Positions 37,597 to 45,453 of a DNA stretch of 64,000 bases are shown in pieces. The stretch comes from Salinibacter pepae (GTDB lineage Bacteria; Bacteroidota; Rhodothermia; Rhodothermales; Salinibacteraceae): the NCBI RefSeq assembly GCF_947077775.1, contig NZ_CAMTTE010000001.1, positions 2,260,501-2,324,500 of the forward strand, in the 5' to 3' direction. The first letter of the stretch is position 1. The number at the start of each line of letters is the position of its first letter. The position numbers and the translations under genes are program-made. The notes beneath the pieces were generated by a model. That model was not told the origin of the DNA. It saw only the letters and a list, made by a program, of their open reading frames with translations, and made no database searches.

Positions 37597-37650
37597 CGGC
37601 CCGCCCCACGCGTCCTCGCGTCGTCCCGTCCAGTTTGCTGCCTCCTGCCC

Positions 37651-38931
37651 GTGGATTCCGTCATCGCCCTCATCGACTGCCAGGCCTTCTACGTTAGCTG
37701 CGAGCGCGTCTTCGACCCCGCGCTCCGCGGCCGCCCCACCGTCGTGCTGTCCAACAACGACGGCTGCGCCATCGCCCGCTCCGCGGCGGTAAAGGCGGCG
37801 GGCGTGCCGATGGGCGCGCCGGTGTTCAAGTGGCGGGACGAGCTGGAGGCGATGGACGCGGCGGTCCTGTCGAGCAACTACGCGCTCTACGCCGACCTGA
37901 GCCGTCGCGTGGCCGCGGTGCTCGAGACGATGAGCATCGACCTGGAGCGGTACTCCATCGACGAGTGCTTCGTGACGCTGCCCGCGCTCGACCGCGACGC
38001 CCTCCGGGCGCTGGGCGAGCGCATCCGCCGTCGCGTGCGGGACTGGGTCGGGATCCCGGTGCGCGTGGCGATCGGGCCCACCAAGTCGCTCGCCAAAATC
38101 GCGGACGAGAAGGCCAAGGCCGACAAGCGGGCGGGCGACGGGACGGGGGTGTACGTGTGCCCGCCGGAGCCGGACCTCGACGTGCTGCTCTCCCGCACCG
38201 ACGTGGGGGACGTGTGGGGCATTGGGCCGAGCTACGAAGAGACGCTGCGCGAGCACGGGGTCACCACGGCGGCGGAATTCCGGGCGCTGCCGGACCCGTG
38301 GCTCCGGTCGACGATGACGGTGGTGGGGCTGCGCCTCGCCCGCGAGCTGCGGGGACAGCGGTGTCTCGACCTGGACCTCGTGGGGCCCGACCGCCAATCG
38401 CTCGTCCGGTCCCGCTCGTTCGGCGCGCCCGTGGAGGCGAAGGCGGAGCTGCGGCAGGCCCTCGCCAAGCACGCGCAGCGGGCCGCCGAGAAGCTGCGGG
38501 AGGAGGACCTCGTGGCCCGAGGGATCAGTGCGTTTATCACCACCAAGACGCACGGCCCGCCGCCCCACTACGCGGACGAGGCCCAGGCCACGCTCGACGA
38601 GCACACCGCGGCGGCCTCGCCCTTCGTCCGGTCGTCCCGTCGCCTTTTGGACGTCCTCTACCGGGCGGGCCCGGCCTACCGGAAGGCCGGCGTCATGCTG
38701 TACGCGATCCGGCCCCGGCGGCCCCATCAGGGCAGCCTGTTCGGCCGCCCCCTCCAGGACGACGAGGCCCTCATGCAGGCCGTAGATCGGATCAACGGCA
38801 CCATGGGGCGGGGCACCATCGGGGTCGCGGCGGCGGGCCTGCCGGGCGACCGCGACTGGACCATGACGCGCGACCACACCTCCCCCCGCTACACGACCCG
38901 GTGGGACGAGCTGCCGGTGGCGAGGGCGTGA
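37651..38931 (+). CDS. umuC: DNA polymerase V catalytic subunit UmuC
   Basis: Y-family translesion polymerase, 426 aa, starting at GTG 37651. Palm/fingers motifs: ALIDCQAFYVSCERVFDP at the N-terminus (metal Asp), VVLSNNDGCAIARS and RYSIDECFV (metal Asp-Glu). Thumb GIPVRVAIGPTKSLAKIA, helix-hairpin DVWGIGPSYEETL, then little finger and the UmuC-specific C-terminal DUF4113-like end (GTMGRGTIGVAAAG, SPRYTTRWDELP). Forms an SOS mutagenesis operon with umuD. Confidence 0.94.
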   Translation: MDSVIALIDCQAFYVSCERVFDPALRGRPTVVLSNNDGCAIARSAAVKAAGVPMGAPVFKWRDELEAMDAAVLSSNYALYADLSRRVAAVLETMSIDLERYSIDECFVTLPALDRDALRALGERIRRRVRDWVGIPVRVAIGPTKSLAKIADEKAKADKRAGDGTGVYVCPPEPDLDVLLSRTDVGDVWGIGPSYEETLREHGVTTAAEFRALPDPWLRSTMTVVGLRLARELRGQRCLDLDLVGPDRQSLVRSRSFGAPVEAKAELRQALAKHAQRAAEKLREEDLVARGISAFITTKTHGPPPHYADEAQATLDEHTAAASPFVRSSRRLLDVLYRAGPAYRKAGVMLYAIRPRRPHQGSLFGRPLQDDEALMQAVDRINGTMGRGTIGVAAAGLPGDRDWTMTRDHTSPRYTTRWDELPVARA

Positions 38932-39091
38932 GCATGTGGGGGCTCCTGCAGGCCGCTCCATGCACCCGACTCGCAGTGCGGAGAGTGAAGGAGGAGAAAA
39001 CGAGACGGGTCGAGGAACGAGCGTACGGTGAGGGCCCGTTGCCGCCCACCGATCATGCTAGACTGAACTTCCCGCCGAGCCAACGACACCC

Positions 39092-40738
39092 GTGGTCAAC
39101 AGCTACTACACCCTTCGCGCCCTCGCCCGCGAATGGCACGCCGACCTGGAGGGCACGACGGTTCGGGACGTCTACTCGCAGACGAAGAATGAGCTGACCG
39201 TCGCGCTGAGTGGAGCAGAGCAGGACTGGATGGTGCGCGGCTCGGTGCAGCGGCCGTTTCTGTACCTGTTTCGCCGCCCCGGCTACCACAAGGCCCGGCG
39301 CAACGTCGCCACCCTCTTCGAGGACGTCATCGGCCGGTCCGTGGCGGGGGTGTCCATCGCCGACCGGGACCGGCTCGTGTCCATCGAGTTGGGCGGCGGG
39401 GGCCGGATTCTGTGGCAGCTCTTCGGGGCGCGCGCCAACGCCTTCCACGTGGCGCCCGACGGCACGGTCGTTGCCGCCTTCCAGCGCCACGACGCGCTCA
39501 CCGGAACGGCGGCGCCGGAGCCGTACGCCGCGCCGATGCCGGACACGTTCGAGGGGTTCGAGGACCGATGGAAGCCCAACCGCAACAAGACGCGCCAGGC
39601 GGTCCAGTCGGCCGTGTCGCTCTTTGGGGGCGACCTGGCGCGGGAGACGCTGCACCGGGCCGGCGTGACGACCGACGCGCCCGCAGACTGCACGGCGGCC
39701 GAGCGGCGGGCCCTCTTCGAGGCGTCGATGGCCCTCCGCGAGGCGCTACAGGACCCGGCCCCCGTACTCTACGGCGCGGGGCAGTTCCCGGACGCGTTCT
39801 CGCTGATCCCGCTGCGTCACCGCGAAGACGAGCCTGCCGAGCGGTTCGACACGGTGGACGCCGCGGCGGCCGACTTCGTGCGGCGCACGCTGGCGGAGCA
39901 GCACTTCCACCGCCTCTACGACCCGTTGGAGGAGGCCCTCGAATCGGCGGCCGAGCACGAACGCCGCAGCGCCGAGCGCATGGTGGAGGAGCTTCAAAGC
40001 GAGAGCCGGGCGGGGCGCTACGAGCGATGGGGCCACCTCCTCATGGCCCAGCAGGACCAGGTGCCCGACGGGGCGGAGGAGGTCGAGTTGCCCGACCTGT
40101 TCGAGGAGGGGGCGCCCGTCACCATCCCGGTGGACCCCGCCAAGTCGCCCGTCGAGAACGCCGAGCACTACTACGACCGGGCCCGGAGCACGCGGCGGTC
40201 GCGGGAGGAGGCGGAGGGCCGACTGGACGACACGATCGAGCGGGCCGAACGGGCCGAGGCGCTCCTCCAGGCCCTCCGCCAGATCGACACGCTCGACGGC
40301 ATCAAGGCCTTCCGGGACGAGCGGGAGGCCGAGCTGCTGCCGTTCGTGGAGCGGGACGACGCGGATGTGGACGACTTCCCGTTCCGCCGGTTCGACCTCG
40401 GGGAGGGCTTCGAGGTGTGGGTCGGCAAAAACGCGCGCCAGAACCACGACCTCACGTTTCACGCCAGCCAGCCCTACGACCTGTGGCTGCATGCGCGCGG
40501 GGTGCCGGGCGCCCACACCGTGCTCCACCGCCCGAACCGCGACGCCGAGCCCGGCAAACGCCGCCGCTACGTCGCCGCGGCCATCGCCGCCCACTACAGC
40601 AAATCGAAAGGCAGCGACGTGGCCCCCGTCATGATGACCGAGCGCAAGTACGTCACCAGCCCGACCGGCGCGGACCCCGGCGTGGTGCGCGTCGACCGCG
40701 AGGACGTGCTCATGGTGGAGCCGGGCCTGCCGGAGTGA
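39092..40738 (+). CDS. NFACT-family protein, RqcH/Rqc2-like
   Basis: 548 aa, GTG start at 39092. N-terminal NFACT-N domain (about 1-180) with DRDRLVSIEL at 91-100, which holds an Asp-Arg pair as in RqcH, then helix-hairpin-helix and a long coiled coil (about 250-420). The C-terminal NFACT-R domain is clear: FRRFDLGEGFEVWVGKNARQNHDLTF, DLWLHARGVPGAHTVLH and YVTSPTGADPGVVRV. RqcH recruits Ala-tRNA to stalled 50S subunits and adds C-terminal Ala tails for degradation. Length (RqcH ~570 aa) fits. Confidence 0.85.
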   Translation: MVNSYYTLRALAREWHADLEGTTVRDVYSQTKNELTVALSGAEQDWMVRGSVQRPFLYLFRRPGYHKARRNVATLFEDVIGRSVAGVSIADRDRLVSIELGGGGRILWQLFGARANAFHVAPDGTVVAAFQRHDALTGTAAPEPYAAPMPDTFEGFEDRWKPNRNKTRQAVQSAVSLFGGDLARETLHRAGVTTDAPADCTAAERRALFEASMALREALQDPAPVLYGAGQFPDAFSLIPLRHREDEPAERFDTVDAAAADFVRRTLAEQHFHRLYDPLEEALESAAEHERRSAERMVEELQSESRAGRYERWGHLLMAQQDQVPDGAEEVELPDLFEEGAPVTIPVDPAKSPVENAEHYYDRARSTRRSREEAEGRLDDTIERAERAEALLQALRQIDTLDGIKAFRDEREAELLPFVERDDADVDDFPFRRFDLGEGFEVWVGKNARQNHDLTFHASQPYDLWLHARGVPGAHTVLHRPNRDAEPGKRRRYVAAAIAAHYSKSKGSDVAPVMMTERKYVTSPTGADPGVVRVDREDVLMVEPGLPE

Positions 40739-40740
40739 GG

Positions 40741-40815
40741 CGTGATGTGTGATACGTGATGTGTGATGCGTGAGGGGGGAGCAGCACGAACATCACGTTT
40801 CACGCCTCACGTATC
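40741..40815. repeat. CGTGA-rich tandem and inverted repeat between convergent genes
   Basis: Two 14-bp units CGTGATGTGTGATA and CGTGATGTGTGATG (40741-40768) plus CGTGA, then an imperfect inverted copy ending CACGTATCAG. The left TGATACGTGA (from 40750) pairs with TCACGTATCA at the right end. It lies between two converging genes and overlaps the last codons of the minus-strand gene, so a bidirectional terminator is plausible. Confidence 0.6.
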
Positions 40816-43800
40816 AGAAGCCCGGGGAGATGCGAAAGCCCAGCTCCCAGGTCGTGTCGCGGCGCTGGAACGGGCGCGCGTAGTAGGCCTCCAGCAGGAA
40901 ACTGCCCAGGATGTTGAAGCGGGCGGAGACGCCGGTGCTGACGACGGGAATGGTCGTGTCGGCGCTGTCGGTGGCGAACGTGAAGAGGTCCGGCCCCGCG
41001 TCGTTCGTCCAGGTCACGCCCGCGTCGACGAACGGCGCCAGCGTGGTGGGCAGGTACCGGAACGGGATGAGGCTAAGGCGCTCCGGGCCCAGCAGCGGAA
41101 TTCGAATCTCGGCCCGCGTCGTGAGGGCCCGCGTGCCGAAGAGGCGGTCGATCTCGGCGCACGGCGACGTGGTGGGGGCGTCGCCGACCCGGGTGCAGCC
41201 GCCGTTCTCCCGGATGCCGTTCGCGATGCTCTGCACGCTGTAGCCGCGCACGAAGCCCTGGCCGTAGGGGTAGCCGATGTATTCGTTCCCGATGCCAAAC
41301 GCGTCGCTGAACGAGGCGCCGTAATTCCCCACGTGGAGCGCCTGGAAGGCAACCGTGAATGGCTCGGCGTAGAAATACCGGCGCACGTCGGCGCGGGCCG
41401 TGACGAAGTTTTGTGAGCCCACCGTCGGCGTGACGCCGATCCGCCACCGCCCGCCCTGGAGGGGGCCCGTGAGGCCGTTCGTGGTAAAGTCGCGCACGTA
41501 CGCCGCGTTCGCCGTCGCGAGGTACTTCGGGTCCCGGCCGCCGAATTGGTCGTCCAGGGTTGCCTCCGTCCCGTCGGGGACGAGGCCCGCGGTGCGCACG
41601 TTCGTCCCGAAGCCGTAGCGCGTGCCCCCGAGCGAGAACTCGAACCGTCGGGTGGGGCTCAGGGGGTAGGAGGCGTTGCCACTGGCGGAGGTGATGTAGG
41701 CGCGCTGCACCACACTTCCGAGGCCGACGACCCGTCCGGCGTCGTTCCGAAATGGAACCGTGTTGGCGGAGAAGATGAGCGGCGTGTGGCTGAGGGAGCC
41801 GCCCCAGTTGAGTTGGCCGCGCTGGTTCATGTACGACACCCCACCACCGATGTCGCGGAAGGAGCCCTGGGCCTGTACGGCCACCCCGAGGGTCCGGTGC
41901 CCCAGCATGTCGCCAAACCGGAGCCCGATGCCCCCGGCCAGGCCGCCCCCGAACGGGCCGCCGACGGAGACGCCAATGCCGCTGGCCCGGGAAATGGACT
42001 CCAGCGACAGCGTCGGGGCGTAGGGGGCGGCGTCGTAGTGGGTGGAGTCGGGCGGAAGGCCGGTGGTGGCGTCGCGGAGGTTCGCGGCGATGAGGCCGTC
42101 CTGCGCGGCGGCGGGGGAGGGGAGGAGACCGGCGACGCGCGAGGTATCGGCGGATTGCGTGCCCGCCTCGTCTGTCGTCGTGTCGGCCGCGGCCGGAACG
42201 CGAGCAGCGGAGGCCCCCCCTGCCGTGGACGCAGCCCTCAGGGGCGTGCCCTGCGCCTCAGGGGCGGGCCGACGCACCCCGGTGTAATTGCCGTCCGCGA
42301 AGACGGACAGCATCATGTCGCCGCTCTGGGCGGCGACCGACAGCGCCGGGGACAGCGCCGTGATGCCGCTCACGCCCGTCTTGAGTCGGGTCACGCGGAA
42401 GCGCTCGCCGCTCGACAGGTCCATGCGGTACACGTCCTTGAACCCGTCCTGGTCGCTGATGAAGTAGAGGCTCTGTCCGTCCGGGGCGAACTGCGGGTTG
42501 TGGTGCAGGGCATCCCCGAACGGCGCCCGGACCGTCACCTCCCCGCTCGACACGTCCACCAGCCCGAGGTCCATGTTCGAGGACGGGCTCAGCGTCTCCA
42601 AATTCGTCTCCGCCCGGTCGGTCGCAAAGGCGATCGTCTCCCCGTCGGGCGCCCACGTGGGCTGGAGGTCCGCGTAGCGGTCGTTGGTGAGCTGCCGCAC
42701 CGACTCCGTCTCCAGGTCCAGCACGTAGAGGTCGCTAATGCCCCCGTCGGTGCCCGCGAAGGCGAGCCGTGCGCCGTCGGGGGACCACGCCGGGTTCTTC
42801 ATCGACGTGACGCCGTCCACCGAAAAGCTGCGCTCAATTTCCTCGTCCACGACGTTCCAGACCGTGATCTGATTGTCGCCGTCCTCGGAGCTGACGAAGG
42901 CGAGGCGCCGCCCGTCGGGCGACCACGTACCGGAGGAGCTGATGAAGCGCAGGGCATTGAAGTGGCCAGTCGTGCCGGCCCGGTCCAGCTCCGCGATGAC
43001 CTCCCCGGTCTCGGCGTCCGCCACGTACAGGTTGAAGGAAAACAGCTCCCGCTCCGAAATGAACGCGACGTAGCGCCCGTCCGGGCTCAGCGACGGGGCG
43101 ATGTTGATGCGTCCGCCGTTCGTTTCCGGGGCGAGCACCGTCTGCCCGGCCGCGTCGGGCGGCGTGCGGCCCTCCATGAGCGGCCCGTACGCATCGCGGG
43201 TGGCCCGGGCCCACTCGTTGGTGAGCGAGTCCGCCGACACGCCGAAGAGCTCCACGTAGGCGGAGTCGAGCCCCACCTGTCCGCCACGTTTGAAGAGGTC
43301 CGTGACGGCCTGGTCGCCGTACTTGCCACCGATGTACGCGAGGTACGCCTGGCCGTAGCGGTAGGGAAAGTACTCGCGGGGATTGGCGAGCCCCTCAAAC
43401 GAGGGCATGTCGTCCCGGCGCACCGCGTCGCGCATCCACATGGCCGTGTGCGAATCCTGCCGCCCCACCGACAGGTACTCGGCCATTCCTTCGATGAGCC
43501 ACGTCGGGAGGTTGCCAAGCTGAATGCCCAGGCTGTCCGCGTTGAGGCCGAGGTCGAACTGAAAGGAGTGCACCAACTCGTGGCCCAGCACGTGGTCCGT
43601 CTCCCCGTACGACGACGCGAACGGCATGACCACGCGCTCTCGCAGCGGCTCGGTGAGCCCGCCGGTGCCCGGACTGATCGGCCGCGGGGTCACGTTGGTC
43701 TGCTGAAAGTCCGCGTCGTTGGCGTAGAAGATAATCGGCTTCTTCTCGTCGAAGCGGTGCAGAAAGACCTCCGTGTGGCGGTCGTACCAGCGCTCGGCCA

Positions 43801-44005
43801 TCCGGGCGGCGTCGCGCACGGCCTGCTCCTCCTCCGGGTAGAAGTGGAAGACGAAGTGCTCCGTCTCCAGCGTCCGAAAGTCGAACTGGTCGTACTGCAC
43901 TTTATTCTGCCCGAAGTACTGCGCCCGGGCGTCCGGCACGCCGAGGAGCGCAAGGCCTGCGAGGACGAACGCAAACAGGGAGGCAGCGGGGGCAACAGAT
44001 CGCAT
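40814..44005 (-). CDS. Surface metallopeptidase with TolB-like propeller and C-terminal outer-membrane barrel
   Basis: 1063 aa from ATG 44005, which starts a signal peptide (LFAFVLAGLALLGVPDARAQ). Region 1 (about 20-270) is a peptidase-MA-like zinc protease: LGHELVHSFQFD gives HExxH near 139 and LIEGMAEYLS supplies the third-ligand Glu near 169. Region 2 (about 290-560) has repeated SPDGxxLAF-type PD40/TolB blades. Region 3 (about 680-1063) alternates beta strands and ends WELGFRISPGF, with terminal Phe as recognised by the Bam machinery. This suggests a barrel-anchored protease facing the periplasm or surface. Substrate unknown. Confidence 0.8.
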   Translation of the reverse strand: MRSVAPAASLFAFVLAGLALLGVPDARAQYFGQNKVQYDQFDFRTLETEHFVFHFYPEEEQAVRDAARMAERWYDRHTEVFLHRFDEKKPIIFYANDADFQQTNVTPRPISPGTGGLTEPLRERVVMPFASSYGETDHVLGHELVHSFQFDLGLNADSLGIQLGNLPTWLIEGMAEYLSVGRQDSHTAMWMRDAVRRDDMPSFEGLANPREYFPYRYGQAYLAYIGGKYGDQAVTDLFKRGGQVGLDSAYVELFGVSADSLTNEWARATRDAYGPLMEGRTPPDAAGQTVLAPETNGGRINIAPSLSPDGRYVAFISERELFSFNLYVADAETGEVIAELDRAGTTGHFNALRFISSSGTWSPDGRRLAFVSSEDGDNQITVWNVVDEEIERSFSVDGVTSMKNPAWSPDGARLAFAGTDGGISDLYVLDLETESVRQLTNDRYADLQPTWAPDGETIAFATDRAETNLETLSPSSNMDLGLVDVSSGEVTVRAPFGDALHHNPQFAPDGQSLYFISDQDGFKDVYRMDLSSGERFRVTRLKTGVSGITALSPALSVAAQSGDMMLSVFADGNYTGVRRPAPEAQGTPLRAASTAGGASAARVPAAADTTTDEAGTQSADTSRVAGLLPSPAAAQDGLIAANLRDATTGLPPDSTHYDAAPYAPTLSLESISRASGIGVSVGGPFGGGLAGGIGLRFGDMLGHRTLGVAVQAQGSFRDIGGGVSYMNQRGQLNWGGSLSHTPLIFSANTVPFRNDAGRVVGLGSVVQRAYITSASGNASYPLSPTRRFEFSLGGTRYGFGTNVRTAGLVPDGTEATLDDQFGGRDPKYLATANAAYVRDFTTNGLTGPLQGGRWRIGVTPTVGSQNFVTARADVRRYFYAEPFTVAFQALHVGNYGASFSDAFGIGNEYIGYPYGQGFVRGYSVQSIANGIRENGGCTRVGDAPTTSPCAEIDRLFGTRALTTRAEIRIPLLGPERLSLIPFRYLPTTLAPFVDAGVTWTNDAGPDLFTFATDSADTTIPVVSTGVSARFNILGSFLLEAYYARPFQRRDTTWELGFRISPGF

Positions 44006-44086
44006 GTCGGGTAGGGGCCTGCGACAGAGCAATCGCGTGGGGGGCCTTCGTCGTCAAGGAAAAACCAACGTGCGCGGCGGGGGCAG

Positions 44087-44118
44087 TATTATTGTGGGAG
44101 CATATTATTGTGGGAGCA
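44087..44118. repeat. Exact 16-bp tandem duplication in divergent promoter region
   Basis: TATTATTGTGGGAGCA occurs twice in tandem (44087-44102, 44103-44118), then TAGGATTG. AT-rich against its surroundings and located 82 bp upstream of the minus-strand peptidase gene, so it may be a doubled -10 region or operator. Confidence 0.7.
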
Positions 44119-44189
44119 TAGGATTGCGGGCCGTGGGTGTGCATGGACGAAGCATCGTTACGGCACGGCCCATCTCATGCCTCCGGCGC

Positions 44190-44516
44190 CGAGGAGGTCG
44201 TCGAACACAACGACATCAGCGGCCGCAACGGCGCGCCGCTCATCGACCCAACCGCCCGCACCTGAAGGGCGACGAGCAGACGCACGTCGTTGCGGTCGAC
44301 GCCGCCAACGTCACCATCGAGGGATTCCGCATTTCCGGGTTGGGCACGGACCTGGGCGACGACCACGCCGGCGTGATGGTGCGGGCGCCCCGAGCGACAA
44401 TCCGCGACAATCGCCTGTCCGACGTGCTGCACGGGGTCGACGTGAAGGGAAAAGACCGGGCGGTCGTCGTGGAGAATGTGATTGAGGGGCCCCCGTGTGG
44501 GGTGCGTGCGCATTGA
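44190..44516 (+). pseudogene. NosD-like beta-helix protein remnant
   Basis: The stretch from about 44269 reads HLKGDEQTHVVAVDAANV, TIEGFRISGLGTDLGDDHAG, VMVRAPRATIRDNRLSDVL and HGVDVKGKDRAVVVENVIEG, then stops at 44514-44516. This is the right-handed beta-helix repeat pattern of NosD, the periplasmic copper/nitrous-oxide reductase accessory protein. In another frame just upstream, EVVEHNDISGRNGAPLIDPT continues the similarity, so at least one frameshift separates the pieces. No signal peptide or most of the ~400-aa protein remains. A decayed fragment is the best explanation. Confidence 0.7.
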
Positions 44517-44714
44517 GCGGCGCCCGGCCACGGCGTAGGCGCGGGGCCCCAGGCGGGGAGTGGGGGAACGCCCCACCCGATTGTTCAAGAGCGTAGGGTT
44601 GCGGGAAGAGATGCTGAATCGTACCATAGTTGTGAGAAACACGGCACGTGTGCCTGTTGGGGCCGCGTCGGCCGCTTCCGTTCGCCGTTCTCCCGAATTG
44701 TGTGTCTGCTCTTC

Positions 44715-44918
44715 ATGCCGACCGACGAGTCCGACGCCTCGACCGACGGTGCTGCGGCGGGGGACGACTCGGGCAAGGCCCGAGACCTTTCCCTCGACGA
44801 GTTCCAGCCCTACGGGACCCTTGCGGTCACGGGGGCCTACTTCATTCTTCTGCTCGTGCTGTACGCGCTGCTGTACTTCGTCGAGTTTGCCACGCACGCC
44901 CCCCACATCATTGAGTAA
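44715..44918 (+). CDS. Cytochrome c oxidase subunit 2A (ba3-type small subunit)
   Basis: 67 aa. An acidic N-terminus (TDESDASTDG), a short motif FQPYGTLAVTGAYFILLLVLYALLYFVEF forming a single membrane helix, and a short tail. Small one-helix subunits of this form occur in ba3-type (B-family) oxidases directly before subunit II, as here (13-bp gap). Start at 44715 chosen over an ATG-less upstream extension. Confidence 0.8.
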   Translation: MPTDESDASTDGAAAGDDSGKARDLSLDEFQPYGTLAVTGAYFILLLVLYALLYFVEFATHAPHIIE

Positions 44919-44931
44919 GCCCTGATCGACC

Positions 44932-45453
44932 ATGCACGTTCATCGTTTTGAGAAGCTCTGGATCGGGCTCTCCCTGCTCCTCATCGCCGCCTTCATCGGG
45001 ATTGTGCTCTTCGGGTTCACGGTGATGAACCTGAAGGTGCCCGGCGTCGAAACGGGCGAGACCGTCGACCCGGCGACCGTCCTGTCGGAGGGGCCGTTTG
45101 CAAAGCCCGGGGTGCGGAAGATCAGTGACGACCACTACGAGGTCTACATGCTGGCCCAGCAGTTTATCTTTCGCCCCGGAAGCACCCGGCCTCTAACCCT
45201 GCCGGCCAAGACCAAGATAACCTTCCACATGACGAGCCCGGACGTCATGCACGGGTTCGAGGTGCCGGGAAGCGGCCTGAACTCGACGGTCATCCCGGGG
45301 CAGGTCGCGACCTTCACCACCCGGTTCCCGGAGGCCAAAAGCTACGGCATCATCTGCCACCAGTACTGTGGCTCGGCCCACCACAACATGCAGGGCGAAA
45401 TCAAGGCCGTCCCCCCATCCGAGTTTGACGAGAGCAACTTAATATCACAATGA
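44932..45453 (+). CDS. ba3-type cytochrome c oxidase subunit II (CuA)
   Basis: 173 aa. One N-terminal helix (LWIGLSLLLIAAFIGIVLFGF) and a cupredoxin domain with the dinuclear CuA site: HGFEVPGSGL upstream His, then ICHQYCGSAHHNM near residue 140, giving both Cys, His and Met ligands. The single helix, rather than two, is typical of B-family subunit II. Its stop overlaps the subunit I start (ATGA at 45450). Confidence 0.93.
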   Translation: MHVHRFEKLWIGLSLLLIAAFIGIVLFGFTVMNLKVPGVETGETVDPATVLSEGPFAKPGVRKISDDHYEVYMLAQQFIFRPGSTRPLTLPAKTKITFHMTSPDVMHGFEVPGSGLNSTVIPGQVATFTTRFPEAKSYGIICHQYCGSAHHNMQGEIKAVPPSEFDESNLISQ

